Source of the DNA: Gonocerus acuteangulatus
Lineage: Eukaryota > Arthropoda > Insecta > Hemiptera > Coreidae
Direction of reading: 5' to 3'
Assembly: GCA_946811695.1 (NCBI GenBank)
Contig: OX328125.1
Coordinates: 100,158,143-100,222,142, forward strand
Length of the DNA stretch: 64,000 nucleotides
Made by a program: the position numbers and the translations under genes. Shown piece after piece: positions 29,729 to 42,129 of the stretch (position 1 is the first letter of the stretch; each line of letters opens with the position of its first letter). The notes under the pieces were generated by a model. That model did not search any database, had not been told where the DNA came from, and worked only from the letters and a program-made list of their open reading frames with translations.

Positions 29729-31622
29729 CAAGGGGAGTATACAGCGATGGGGTCACCGATTTGGACCAATTTTTTTCTGGTTATTCTACATCGAAAAATA
29801 GTCGACACGTGTCCGAGCGTTCCGTCCAATGCGCCTTAGTAGCCGAGAAATAAAATAAAATAGCTTGAAAGTGCTTTATTTTTTATATCGAGTTGAGAAA
29901 ATGATATCGACATGATTCTTTCACCAATTCATTTGTTTTATAGAGTAGATTAAAAGAAAAATATAATCGTTAAACAATAATTTATATTTCATCAAATATA
30001 TTCAAAAATATGCTTACGTTTTCAAGTAAACTAGCATTATACATTTTTTTACACCAAAAATAATAGCAGATTTAAAATCAGCACCCCAAGAAACCCTAAT
30101 ATAGTGAACATCATTGAAAACAAAAAATAATGATTTTTCCCAGTCTGGAAGAGACTAAAAATTTGTAAGCGAAAAAGTAATGTGACGTTTTGGAATTCAA
30201 TATCTCCCCTTGAGATAATCCGATTTTTACGTCATTGAAATCTTTCGAAAGAAGAAAGACTTTTTTTTCTAACCATATAAATGACTATTATATTATCTCA
30301 TAAGGTACTTGCGAAAAATGGTTCTCAAAATAAAAATAAAATGTAAACTTTTTTGTATATAACGTCAATTCCAGAACACGTAGAAACACCCCATTTGGAC
30401 GGAAATGTGTCACATTATAGCCTTTATCGACCCTCCAAGTTAGGTTTGAATCGGGTAAATATTCTTTGAAATATGGCCGGATTCCTGAATCTTTAACAAA
30501 ATTTTAAGGGTCCCCCCTTAGCGAAATTTAAAATACATTTTTTTAAATTTTTTTAATATTCCCAAAATTTGAATTTAGGGATTTTTTAATGTGCTAGAAA
30601 CGAATCTGACATCCGTTTTTAAATCAAATTTTTTTTTATAATCGATAACTTTTTAAATGTAGGTATATGGAATATTTTGGCAGAATAATGACTTCTATAG
30701 AGTCGAGTATGGAAAAACAATTTTTGATTTAAAAACGGATGTCAGATTCGTTTTTAGCACATTAAAAAACCCCTAAATTCAAATTTAGGGAACATTACAA
30801 TAATTAAAAAAAATGTATTTTAAATTTCGCTAAGGGGGGACCCCTAAAATTTTGTTAAAGATTCATTAATCCGGCCATATTTCAAAGAATATTTACCCGA
30901 TTCAAACCAAACTTGGATGGGCAATAGAGGACCGAATATAACACATTTCCCTCCAATTGGGGTGTTTTTATGTGTTCTGGAATCGACGTTATATACAAAA
31001 AAGTTTACATTTTATTTTTATTTTGAGAACCATTTTTCGCAAGTACCTTATGAGATAATATAATAGTCATTTATATGGTGAGAAAAAGGAGTCTTTCGTC
31101 TTTCGAAAGATTTCAATGACGTAAAAATCGGATTATCTCAAGGGGAGATATTGAATTCCAAAACGTCACATTACTTTTTCGCTTATAAATTTTTAGTCTC
31201 TTCCAGACTGGGAAAAATCATTATTTTTTGTTTTCAATGATGTTCACTATATTAGGGTTTCTTGGGGTGCTGATTTTAAATCTGCTATTATTTTTGGTGT
31301 AAAAAAATGTATAATACTAGTTTATTTGAAAACGTAAGTATATTTTTGAATATATTTGATGAAATATAAATTATTGCTTAAGGATTATAGTTTTCTCTTA
31401 ATCTACTCTATAAAAGAAATGAATTGGTGAAAGAATTATGTCGATATCATTTTCTCAATTCGATATAAAAAAAAAAGCACTTTCAAGCTATTTTATTTTA
31501 TTTCTCGGCTACTAAGGCGCATTGGACGGAACGCTCGGACCCGTGTTGACTATTTTTCGATGAAGAATCACCAGAAAAAAATTGGTCCAAATCGGTGACC
31601 CCATCGCTGTATACTCCCCTTG
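29729..31622. mobile_element. 1.9-kb inverted-repeat DNA transposon, TAA target duplication
   Basis: Left arm from caaggggagtatacagcgat and right arm ending atcgctgtatactccccttg. The arms are nearly identical for about 900 bp and meet near 30680 around a core of about 90 bp. TAA lies on both sides (29726-29728, 31623-31625). A TAA duplication is typical of PIF/Harbinger elements, so I suggest a non-autonomous member. There is no transposase. Confidence 0.88.
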
Positions 31623-31625
31623 TAA

Positions 31626-32133
31626 GTAACAAACTCAATGTTTTGGGGAAAATGGAGTCAAAGTTGAACATATTCTATCCATTGACGAAGTAATCCATTG
31701 AAAAATGGTCTCATTCGACACTTTATTTAAGGAATTAAAGGCTATTCTAAAGGGTTTAGAGTTTTTGCGACAAGCCGTATCGTCCACAATCTATGAGGAA
31801 AGTCTCGAATCTGAAAAACAAGATTTTGCATATTCGATAGATTGACATGGTAGGGACGATATTTGGTTATAGGAAACACTAGATTTTTACAGTTCCGATC
31901 ATCCTAGAAAAATCCTCAGGTCCTTAGCTGTTTATTATCGATGATACATAATAGGTACATCATCCGGTTTATGATTAATATGCAAAAGAATTGGAGAATC
32001 CGCATGTAGACCCCTTAATTTCCTTCTGGGCTTAATATTACAAAATTGACAATACTCAGGAGAACAGAAGCTAGATCGTAGCAAGTTTCAAGAAAACCAA
32101 TTGGAATCTAATTCATTTTTTCAAAATGTCACT
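31626..32133. other. Unassigned stretch before satellite
   Basis: No recognised feature; it does not repeat elsewhere in the window. Confidence 0.4.
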
Positions 32134-35100
32134 TAGACCCCTCGACTTCTTGGGTCATCATATATGTATGAAAATTTGAAAGACTTGTATTTTCATAAGG
32201 CACGAGTCTAATAACGTGTTTCTAATCACCGAATACCCTTAGACCCCTCGACTTCTTGGGTCATCATATATGTATGAAAATTTGAAAGACTTGTATTTTC
32301 ATAAGGCACGAGTCTAATAACGTGTTTCTAATCACCGAATACCCTTAGACCCCTCGACTTCTTGGGTCATCATATATGTATGAAAATTTGAAAGACTTGT
32401 ATTTTCATAAGGCACGAGTCTAATAACGTGTTTCTAATCACCGAATACCCTTAGACCCCTCGACTTCTTGGGTCATCATATATGTATGAAAAGTTGAAAG
32501 ACTTGTATTTTCATAAGGCACGAGTCTAATAACGTGTTTCTAATCACCGAATACCCTTAGACCCCTCGACTTCTTGGGTCATCATATATGTATGAAAAGT
32601 TGAAAGACTTGTATTTTCATAAGGCACGAGTCTAATAACGTGTTTCTAATCACCGAATACCCTTAGACCCCTCGACTTCTTGGGTCATCATATATGTATG
32701 AAAATTTGAAAGACTTGTATTTTCATAAGGCACGAGTCTAATAACGTGTTTCTAATCACCGAATACCCTTAGACCCCTCGACTTCTTGGGTCATCATATA
32801 TGTATGAAAAGTTGAAAGACTTGTATTTTCATAAGGCACGAGTCTAATAACGTGTTTCTAATCACCGAATACCCTTAGACCCCTCGACTTCTTGGGTCAT
32901 CATATATGTATGAAAAGTTGAAAGACTTGTATTTTCATAAGGCACGAGTCTAATAACGTGTTTCTAATCACCGAATACCCTTAGACCCCTCGACTTCTTG
33001 GGTCATCATATATGTATGAAAAGTTGAAAGACTTGTATTTTCATAAGGCACGAGTCTAATAACGTGTTTCTAATCACCGAATACCCTTAGACCCCTCGAC
33101 TTCTTGGGTCATCATATATGTATGAAAAGTTGAAAGACTTGTATTTTCATAAGGCACGAGTCTAATAACGTGTTTCTAATCACCGAATACCCTTAGACCC
33201 CTCGACTTCTTGGGTCATCATATATGTATGAAAATTTGAAAGACTTGTATTTTCATAAGGCACGAGTCTAATAACGTGTTTCTAATCACCGAATACCCTT
33301 AGACCCCTCGACTTCTTGGGTCATCATATATGTATGAAAAGTTGAAAGACTTGTATTTTCATAAGGCACGAGTCTAATAACGTGTTTCTAATCACCGAAT
33401 ACCCTTAGACCCCTCGACTTCTTGGGTCATCATATATGTATGAAAATTTGAAAGGCTTGTATTTTCATAAGGCACGAGTCTAATAACGTGTTTCTAATCA
33501 CCGAATACCCTTAGACCCCTCGACTTCTTGGGTCATCATATATGTATGAAAATTTGAAAGACTTGTATTTTCATAAGGCACGAGTCTAATAACGTGTTTC
33601 TAATCACCGAATACCCTTAGACCCCTCGATTTCTTGGGTCATCATATATGTATGAAAAGTTGAAAGACTTGTATTTTCATAAGGCACGAGTCTAATAACG
33701 TGTTTCTAATCACCGAATACCCTTAGACCCCTCGACTTCTTGGGTCATCATATTTGTATGAAAATTTGAAAGACTTGTATTTTCATAAGGCACGAGTCTA
33801 ATCACCGAATAAGGCACGTGTTTCTAATCACCGAATACCCTTAGACCCCTCGACTTCTTGGGTCATCATATATGTATGAAAAGTTGAAAGACTTGTATTT
33901 TCATAAAATAACGTGTTTCTAATCACCGAATACCCTTAGACCCCTCGACTTCTTGGGTCATCATATATGTATGAAAATTTGAAAGACTTGTATTTTCATA
34001 AGGCACGAGTCTAATAACGTGTTTCTAATCACCGAATACCCTTAGACCCCTCGACTTCTTGGGTCATCATATATGTATGAAAAGTTGAAAGACTTGTATT
34101 TTCATAAGGCACGAGTCTAATAACGTGTTTCTAATCACCGAATACCCTTAGACCCCTCGACTTCTTGGGTCATCATATATGTATGAAAATTTGAAAGGCT
34201 TGTATTTTCATAAGGCACGAGTCTAATAACGTGTTTCTAATCACCGAATACCCTTAGACCCCTCGACTTCTTGGGTCATCATATATGTATGAAAATTTGA
34301 AAGACTTGTATTTTCATAAGGCACGAGTCTAATAACGTGTTTCTAATCACCGAATACCCTTAGACCCCTCGATTTCTTGGGTCATCATATATGTATGAAA
34401 AGTTGAAAGACTTGTATTTTCATAAGGCACGAGTCTAATAACGTGTTTCTAATCACCGAATACCCTTAGACCCCTCGACTTCTTGGGTCATCATATTTGT
34501 ATGAAAATTTGAAAGACTTGTATTTTCATAAGGCACGAGTCTAATCACCGAATAAGGCACGTGTTTCTAATCACCGAATACCCTTAGACCCCTCGACTTC
34601 TTGGGTCATCATATATGTATGAAAAGTTGAAAGACTTGTATTTTCATAAAATAACGTGTTTCTAATCACCGAATACCCTTAGACCCCTCGACTTCTTGGG
34701 TCATCATATATGTATGAAAATTTGAAAGACTTGTATTTTCATAAGGCACGAGTCTAATAACGTGTTTCTAATCACCGAATACCCTTAGACCCCTCGACTT
34801 CTTGGGTCATCATATATGTATGAAAAGTTGAAAGACTTGTATTTTCATAAGGCACGAGTCTAATAACGTGTTTCTAATCACCGAATACCCTTAGACCCCT
34901 CGACTTCTTGGGTCATCATATATGTATGAAAAGTTGAAAGACTTGTATTTTCATAAGGCACGAGTCTAATAACGTTTTTCTAATCACCGAATACCCTTAG
35001 ACCCCTCGACTTCTTGGGTCATCATATATGTATGAAAATTTGAAAGACTTGTATTTTCATAAGGCACGAGTCTAATAACATGTTTCTAATCACCGAATAC

Positions 35101-35309
35101 CCTTAGAACCCTCGACTTCTTGGGTCATCATATATGTATGAAAAGTTGAAAGACTTGTATTTTCATAAGGCACGAGTCTAATAACGTGTTTCTAATCACC
35201 GAATACCCTTAGACCCCTCGACTTCTTGGGTCATCATATATGTATGAAAATTTGAAAGACTTGTATTTTCATAAGGCACGAGTCTAATAACGTGTTTCTA
35301 ATCGCCGAA
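32134..35309 (+). repeat. 106-bp satellite array, about 30 monomers
   Basis: The monomer begins tagacccctcgacttcttgg and includes gtcatcatatatgtatgaaa, gacttgtattttcataaggc and ctaatcaccgaataccc. Successive starts at 32134, 32240 and 32346 give the period. Two monomer types (aaaatttg or aaaagttg) alternate irregularly. Rare variants recur exactly 743 bp apart, showing a seven-monomer block duplicated in tandem (about 33406-34148 and 34149-34891). All frames are closed. Confidence 0.98.
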
Positions 35310-36264
35310 TACTTTGATTTCCATTCTTTAATTACCTAACACATAATTTTCAACTTGTTCCATCATCTTGCGGACTACCTCCACATACCTTCCCGGAGGA
35401 CACCAAGGCGATCTATTCTCCTTCGGATCCCCGTGGCATTGTATAGAGCGGTCGTAAACCCTCTAGGGGAACCATTGTCTGAACGGAGTGATTGCTGTCG
35501 TAAAGTAGCAATGAAATCCAGTAGAGGTGGCTTTGTCCACTTGATGTTGATGAAAGTGTTAAACTGGCATCTATTCAAATCCTTGATGAAGCTTATCGAA
35601 AACCATTTCAAAGATTTCCATTCTCAGAAAAAGGAATTGAACGATAAATTGGAGCAATAATAGCCGATGAAAGAGAAAAACCTTAAAAGTTATTCATCTC
35701 AAAATCTATTCTGAATAATCAAAACATTAAAGTTTCCATTATACTAAAGTAATTATTCTAAAGTCAATTATACAATTATATTGACTACTATAAAGTAATA
35801 TTGACTATAATGTTCCGTCTAAGAAATAATGAAGAAAAGCACCTCAGAAATTATATTTAAATAATGAAAAGGTATTATTATTTAATTTATTAAACGATAG
35901 TCTTAATTATAAGGCTTATTCTTAGTGATGAGGAATTCTTAATAAAGTTTGTGGCCGTAACGGCTTACTAACTATGATTGTATTTTGCATATAAAACGCC
36001 GACCATTCTAATAATTATTTATATTTCCGTTTTTAAGAATATTTCCATTAGAAAATTTTAACTGCATACCATTAAAAAAGAATAGTTACCTGTATATTAT
36101 CTTCTTTCCTCAACTAATTATCATTTGAGCTTCTTTCTTTTTTTAAATATAGGTATTATTACTATATACAAAATGTGTATGTATGTATATGTTATTTCCA
36201 GATTAGACACCCTGTGCTAACATTGGCATAATATGTGCGTTTGAAATATTTTGTATACTTTAAT

Positions 36265-36268
<4 letters not shown>
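35310..36268. other. Unassigned stretch after satellite
   Basis: The overlapping 101- and 78-residue frames at 35355-35660 lie on opposite strands and have no recognised domain. The rest is AT-rich. Confidence 0.4.

Positions 36269-36302
<34 letters not shown>
36269..36302. repeat. (TA)n microsatellite
   Basis: Short TA run. Confidence 0.95.
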
Positions 36303-36305
<3 letters not shown>

Positions 36306-36339
36306 TTTTCATTTCATTCTCCCTAAAATATATCCGAAA

Positions 36340-36345
<6 letters not shown>

Positions 36346-36412
<67 letters not shown>

Positions 36413-36575
36413 GGCGCATCTACATCTAGGTCATTAGCGCCGACATCCAGGGTGCAGCGAGGAATTTTACCAGCGAGCCGTGGGTTGATAAAATTCCTAC
36501 CGGAGGTTGGGAATCGAACCCACCATCTCCCGCTTATGAATCCAAGGCGCTAGTCATTAGACCACGGGAGACCCC
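36346..36575 (-). mobile_element. tRNA-derived SINE, family B, copy 2
   Basis: Minus-strand copy with a poly(T) run of about 65 (its poly(A) tail) and full body, including the gctggtaaaattcctcgctg segment missing from copy 1. Perfect 13-bp target duplication tccgaaaattaat at 36333-36345 and 36576-36588. Box A ctagcgcc carries one change (ctagtcatt side). Confidence 0.93.
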
Positions 36576-36589
36576 TCCGAAAATTAATA

Positions 36590-37827
36590 TAGACGTTTCC
36601 GAATCAAATGCGAACACATATTCTCTAACATAAACATAAAACAAAGCTGAAATAAAAATAGATTTTTCTCAACTCTATCTTGCTCTAGAGAGAAACACAA
36701 TCGTAAAATATTATTGTGATAGATGTGAGTTAGATACCATTATCGATGAAAATAGATAACAGTTCATGTGAGTAGAAAAATAAATGTAGAGATGTAAGGT
36801 GATTGACTAGCCAGCAGTCCGAGCTCAGAAAAAAAGTTCACACATACAGAAATATATTTTACAGGGAAATTTCTAGAAGCAAAAATTCCATTTACATTTT
36901 GTTCATTCTGAAAATATCGTTGGCAGTGGGTATTAAACCATTGTATAGCTGTTGAGATAGTCTGCACTCGGTAATAATAATTGATAAATCTACGTTTTAA
37001 CACAAAAACTTCCGACTCGCGCAGGACATGCGTTATCAATGCGTGTTTAAATAACATTTTTAAACGTGAAATAGCGTCGTAGCAGAGGCCGGGACTTGTT
37101 AAGGGATGACGGTACTACAGGGTCGACCAGCCCCCATCACCCACCGTAAAGTAAATTTGATCGCTTCAGATCTGGTAGAATCGCCACACAAAACTAAAAA
37201 TGTTACACAGCACGTTCGTATTGCTTATCGATGTTCATTTTCTATGGATACTAAAGGGCGTCCGATGTTTTAGTATATTGGTGACCAACTGACATTAGAA
37301 AGGTAAGTGTCGAAAAATTCAAAATTATTGACTGACCTAATAAATTGCATCGAAATTAAAACACTCTTACAAATAATACAGTTCAAATGATTATTTATTC
37401 TTTTAGGTTCTTGAAGATATTAAGAATTCCCCTCAGAAAATTTATAGCAGATTGGACTTTCTCAATCAGTTGTTAGATGTTTCTTTAAAAGGACTTCTTT
37501 AGATGTATTGTTATAGATTCTGAACAGACTTGGGTATTCTTTTCCATCGAGAATGTCTGTATTTTTTTTTTCTTATTCTATTGTTTTCTGAGATTTATGT
37601 TCGCCCCTTCTTTCAAAGTTTATTCAAGAATAGTTTACCAATTCTCTGACAACAATAAATTCCGAAATTACAAAATGTATCTGAGATCAGTGTGAGCAAT
37701 GTCACAGCCTCCGGAATGTATTGGTTTTACCAATGCATGGGAAGGGAGGAAAGGCGCTTCTATTAGGAAGAGAAATTAGCTTCTATATATGGGGTTGAAT
37801 ATACAAACTTATGTTACTTGTAGATAT

Positions 37828-37830
<3 letters not shown>
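36590..37830. other. Unassigned stretch
   Basis: No recognised element. The minus-strand 97-residue frame at 36764-37057 has no familiar motif. Confidence 0.4.
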
Positions 37831-37875
<45 letters not shown>

Positions 37876-37915
37876 GGCGTCCCGACTTCTGGGTCATTAG
37901 CGCCATAGACATTGT
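37831..37915 (-). mobile_element. SINE family B, 5'-truncated copy
   Basis: A poly(T) run of about 43, then acggcgtcccgac and ctgggtcattagcgcc, the inverse of the last ~40 bp of the SINE B body. The tRNA head is absent. Confidence 0.75.
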
Positions 37916-37939
37916 GTATTTAATTACAAATATTATAGT

Positions 37940-38235
37940 CTGAGAATCTCAGTTTCTCAGACTAAGCCCTGAGGAAGCTGGCAGTATGACTAGCGAAACG
38001 TCGGCAAAGAAGTTTGTGACACGGCCAATAACATATAATATTCGCAATGACTCGAACCGTGGAAGCCTACGAGTTAAATTGTGGCGGGATTTTAACAGTT
38101 TATCATCCATTTCTAACCAGGACGGGGCTGATGCCATTTCTAAATTGTACATTAAAAGTTTAACATTAGCTCCGACGTATCGCACTAGTATTTCTAAAAT
38201 GACACAACTCAAAAATTTATTCACATCGTCTTAGT
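37940..38235 (+). mobile_element. Penelope-like end with hammerhead-like core
   Basis: CTGAGGA at 37969-37975, a 5-bp stem II (gctgg 37977-37981, ctagc 37990-37994), GAA at 37995-37997, palindromic ACGT and C at 38002. Three flanking pairs (gcc with ggc) give stem I. Frames on both strands downstream (37949-38234) have no recognised domain. Confidence 0.6.
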
Positions 38236-38563
38236 TATGACTGTGAAAGACATGGTCAATATCTCTTTATCAACCATCAAAACTGTATGCACATAGATTC
38301 AAAGCTTGCAAACCTAGATTCAGAGCTTGTGAATCCTTCCTATCAGGTAGTTTATGTCCTAAATGAGTTCTTGGTACACTTGTGACTTGAGCCAATCCCA
38401 TACGTTAAAAGCGTCGTCAGATCAGAGTGTTCGGCCGGTGAATGCATAGGTCCAAATCTCTCAATCCTTCCTCCAGGGAAATCCTCATTGAGCCAGTTGT
38501 AAATAATAAGATAATCCACTTAGTATGAGGGGACACCACTTCCAGTATGAGTGTGGTGTGTGG

Positions 38564-38960
38564 TTAGGAATCTGTGGGCAGTATATGACACAGCCGTTTT
38601 CTTCCCCAGATGGATAAGTTGAAGTGCGTTTTATAACGTTCTTCAGAACGATACATGTATAGCACACAGTATGGATTGGGAGATTTGGCCCTGTGCATTA
38701 GCAAGCCAAAAACCCTGATCTGACGTAACAAATCTAAAAAACAATTATGAAAAAAATAGTCTTTCTTAAGGCCTGTACAACAATCTTTAAAACTATATAT
38801 TTTATAGTTAGTGTTCAACCAATTTTGGACGGCCCTCCCGTAGTGGACTGGAGAACCATACAGTTGGAACCAGCTTCCCAACCTCTGTGCCAAAAAAACT
38901 TCCTTCAAATGCAACGACAGCTCATTATCGACGAATGCGTGAAAAGTCTCCGTTAAGTCA
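38564..38960 (-). pseudogene. Mariner-like transposase fragment
   Basis: Minus strand, within a 116-residue frame, reads LGSWFQLYGSPVHYGRAVQN then WLNTN. This matches the second catalytic block of mariner-type transposases, normally QQDGAP-x-H … V-x-x-WL. The aspartate of QDGAP is replaced by tyrosine, so the metal-binding site is lost. Sequence after NWLNTN does not follow the family, so only a piece remains. Confidence 0.5.
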
Positions 38961-38984
38961 AGGAGGCAAAAAATAGGGACCTAT

Positions 38985-39562
38985 TAATTATTTATTTATT
39001 TATTTTTTATTTTTTCGCAACTATGGCGACTCAACAGCCAAGTGGGTTTTACATATGTATGAAAATACACCAAAAATTCACATTAGAAAAAAAATAATAA
39101 TAATAATGTTAATAATAGAAGAAGAGGACATAGTCCCTTCCTTGTAGAGGTTGGCTTTAGTTCTCAATCAGTTGTATTTATATTTGTATACTTATATAGT
39201 TCGTTCATGCGAAATTATATGAGGTCGTAAATGTTTAAATGTCTGAGGTGTTCAAATATTTGTCCGATGTAGTGACTGTCATCTGTAAGTAGTTCCTGCA
39301 TGTTTTGTGGGATGTTATCATTTTGTCTTTGTCTACAGTCTGTGAGGATGTGTTTAACAGTAAGTTGTGTATTACAGTACTGACAAGTTGGTCTGTCCTG
39401 TCTAGTCATAAGGTAAGAGTGAGTGAGTCGGGAATGGCCTATCCTTAGTCTGCACAGAACGACTTCTTCTCGTCTGTTACATCTGCTGCTGGAAGGCCAT
39501 TCCCGGACAGTTTCTTTAATCCCCCTTAGTTTGTTGTCCCGTGTTTCGTACCATGTTTTCTG
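38985..39562 (-). mobile_element. 5'-truncated LINE (I/Jockey-like)
   Basis: Begins (on plus) with ttatttatttatttat and cgcaactatggcgactc, the inverse of the LINE end pattern, followed by the 3' UTR and an open C-terminal frame. 5'-truncated near 39562. Confidence 0.85.
39215..39562 (-). CDS. LINE ORF2 C-terminal fragment with zinc-binding motif
   Basis: The open minus-strand frame covers about 115 residues. In order: NKLRGIKETVREWPSSSRCN, RREEVVLCRLRIGHSRLTHS, YLMTRQDRPTCQYC, then TVKHILTDC and a stop after HLNIYDLI. The segment CQYCNTQLTVKHILTDC is a C-x2-C-x7-H-x4-C zinc-binding motif at the end of non-LTR retrotransposon polymerase proteins, downstream of the reverse transcriptase (and RNase H where present). 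The upstream catalytic domains are lost by 5' truncation. It is the best-preserved of five copies (others near 11.6, 20.7, 24.1 and 51.6 kb). It is not functional alone. Confidence 0.85.
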   Translation of the reverse strand, partial: QKTWYETRDNKLRGIKETVREWPSSSRCNRREEVVLCRLRIGHSRLTHSYLMTRQDRPTCQYCNTQLTVKHILTDCRQRQNDNIPQNMQELLTDDSHYIGQIFEHLRHLNIYDLI

Positions 39563-40049
39563 CTAAGATCATCTAGACATAGACAACTCGACGTACCAGG
39601 ACTTACTGACAGAGGCACAGACACTCATTTTACTGATGTGGCAGGGACCTATTATTTCATTATTCCACACAAAATCAGAGGCTCAGTCACTCCTGTATCA
39701 AAGGAAGCGGGGGTGGATGTGGAGAGGTTGGGGATAAAATTTATGATTTTTATATATGCCATATAAAGTTTTTAGCGTTTTTCTTGGAAATGAAGCAAAA
39801 ACGAGAGAGTTATTCTATGCCCAAGAACGTTTTTTTTTCATCCTGCATCGATTGACCGTTTTTGTTTCTGGCATCAAACTCTACAATGTTCGACTGAAGA
39901 AGAAAAATTCCATGAATCCATGATTGATTTAAAAAGTTTTGTATTTTTCGTAGATTTTATGGAATAGGGCTTCTATAACGCAGTTCCTACAAATCGGCCT
40001 TCTTTATTATTTCCACTAACATAAACATAACAAAACATTAAAAATCATA

Positions 40050-40423
40050 TTTTATATGAATATAAAAGTCCTAGTCGGGTTGGTCTCCAGGGAAGTTAGA
40101 CCATTACCCCCATCAGGGGGAAGCCTGCATGAGATGGATGGATGGATGGATTGGGCTTTAGGGCAAACAGCTTTCAGAGCATCATTGCCCGATCTCATTT
40201 ATGTCACACTCACGTTTTTATTTTCATATACTTATGGTTTACAGTTATTATTATTTATTTTCTTGCTTTATTTTTATTTTATTTTTTTATTTATTTATTT
40301 TTTTTTCTTTTTTCTTTTTTTTTTTTTTTACTAGTATAGAAACTTCTATTTGAATGAATCGTATTTCTTTAGATATTCACACATTTATATATATATATAC
40401 ACACATGCACACATATACACGTC

Positions 40424-40473
<50 letters not shown>

Positions 40474-40625
40474 TGCATGAGAAACATGTATTTGTAAATA
40501 TTGTAAATAGTAATTTAAAAGGAAAATAATTTAAATTTTTATTACTTTTTATTTTGGTTATTTTTTTTGGAAATAGTTTTCTTTGTTTGTATTGTTCCTC
40601 TTATGCAATAAAGGCTTTATTTATT
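40050..40625 (+). mobile_element. Probable LINE 3' UTR with polyadenylation-type end
   Basis: Contains a (GGAT)n run near 40136-40152, T-rich tracts at 40250-40335, a (TA)n tract at 40436-40470 and an end reading atgcaataaaggctttattt. The start at 40078 reads ggttggtctccagggaag. No coding part left. Confidence 0.45.
40436..40470. repeat. (TA)n microsatellite
   Basis: TA run after an (ACAC) stretch; a second run lies at 40631-40660. Confidence 0.95.
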
Positions 40626-40660
40626 TATATGAATATATATATATATATATATATATATAG

Positions 40661-41196
40661 CGACACAGTAGTTCCGTAGATCAGGCTATCCTTGATGGCT
40701 ATGAGAATCTCCCGCCCGATGGAGCACGACCAGACAGATCGAACAGCTAACCTTCGTGATTTGTATTCGGAAGACGGTGATGCGGACATCGCTCGTAGCC
40801 GGGGCTTGTTTGTCGGCGGATAAACCTCCATTTATTTTATCAGCACTCTAAGTGGATGGCTGCTCCACAATCTCTTCACCAAACATGACTTGCCTTCAAC
40901 ACTTACACGGAGTTCGCGTCTTGATCTTATGTCATCATTCCATCAGAAAGCGTAAACGTACTTGTATACTTGGGTTCATGTAAGTAACCAATATTATTGA
41001 AGGATGCACTAGGTCGTTACAAAAATCCTTGTGCGTATACAAGCTGTTTACTTTGTGGTCAAGAATTTAATACTTATTTTATCTCTGACTAATTTCTAGG
41101 TCGATTAATTGCATTTGCTGTTACTAACACAGATCTGTGCACTGCATCGGCATCCCCCTGGTGTTACGAACAAAGATCTGTGTAATTGGCCAGCGC
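40661..41196. other. Unassigned stretch
   Basis: A 56-residue minus-strand frame at 40660-40831 reads without stops but has no known motif. The phrase actaacacagatctgtg near 41122 recurs in diverged form near 41165 and 41875. Confidence 0.4.
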
Positions 41197-41862
41197 ACGG
41201 TGGGACCAAACGACATATCGTGTTTCAAAAAAGGCTACGGCCTCTAAATCTTATCCTATTTCAATGCAATTTTTTAAAATGAACGCTAATAAAATTTAGA
41301 ACAACTCTGTCAAACCAGGTTATTGTTTTTTGTTTCCCCTGTTTATTAAATTACCTGTAAATAATTCACAAACTGTTACAATTGAACATAAAATAATATT
41401 ATATTTTTCATCTAACTTAATATCATCACTGATATCGTTGAAATTAAACAATCAAATATTGATTAGACTTGCAAAATCATACTGACACATTCAAAACATA
41501 AATTTATCATAAGTCAACAATGAGATTAATTGAAAAAATATGATTTTTGAATGATTTGAAAATAGATTTCGATTTTTTCCAAGTCTAATCAGGATTTATA
41601 TGTTTAAATTCAACGATATCAGTGGTGATATTAAGTTAGATGAAAAATACAATATTCTTTTATGTTAAATTGTAAAAGTTCGTGAATTATTTATACGTAA
41701 TTTAATAAAATGGGGAAACAAAAAACAAAAATCTGGCTTGACAGAGTTGTTTTAAATTTTAGTAGCGTTCATTAAAAAAAAAATCATTGAAATCTGTTAA
41801 GATTTATTGTCTGTAGCCTTTTTTGAAACACGAAATGTCGTTTGGCCTCACTGCCCACCGTG
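41196..41862. mobile_element. Inverted-repeat MITE, 0.67 kb
   Basis: Left end cacggtgggaccaaacgaca and right end its inverse tgtcgtttggcctcactgcc then caccgtg. The arms of about 290 bp meet around 41490-41560. Non-coding. Target duplication unclear. Confidence 0.8.
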
Positions 41863-42129
41863 CCTGAAGTGCTACTAACGCAAATCTGTGATTCTGAACA
41901 ACTGCTTCTCTCACATACTTCTGGGCGTCAGGACCGCCATAGAATTGCTAGTAGATAGTGTAGGCACCTCCTTTTCAAACTATGCCAGCTTTATGTCATT
42001 AGCTTTGAGACCTTTTTATATCTGCATTAAGAACTTAGCACTGGGTAGTTGTATAGGTACCAGCCTTGTAGCACCAGGTCAAGGTCAAGCCTTTCACCGC
42101 TTGTCAGTAAATAGGTAAACTAATTCTCT

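Noticed and set aside
35355..35660. 101-residue plus and 78-residue minus frames as genes
   Set aside because: Opposite-strand overlap, no motif, no splice context that favours either.
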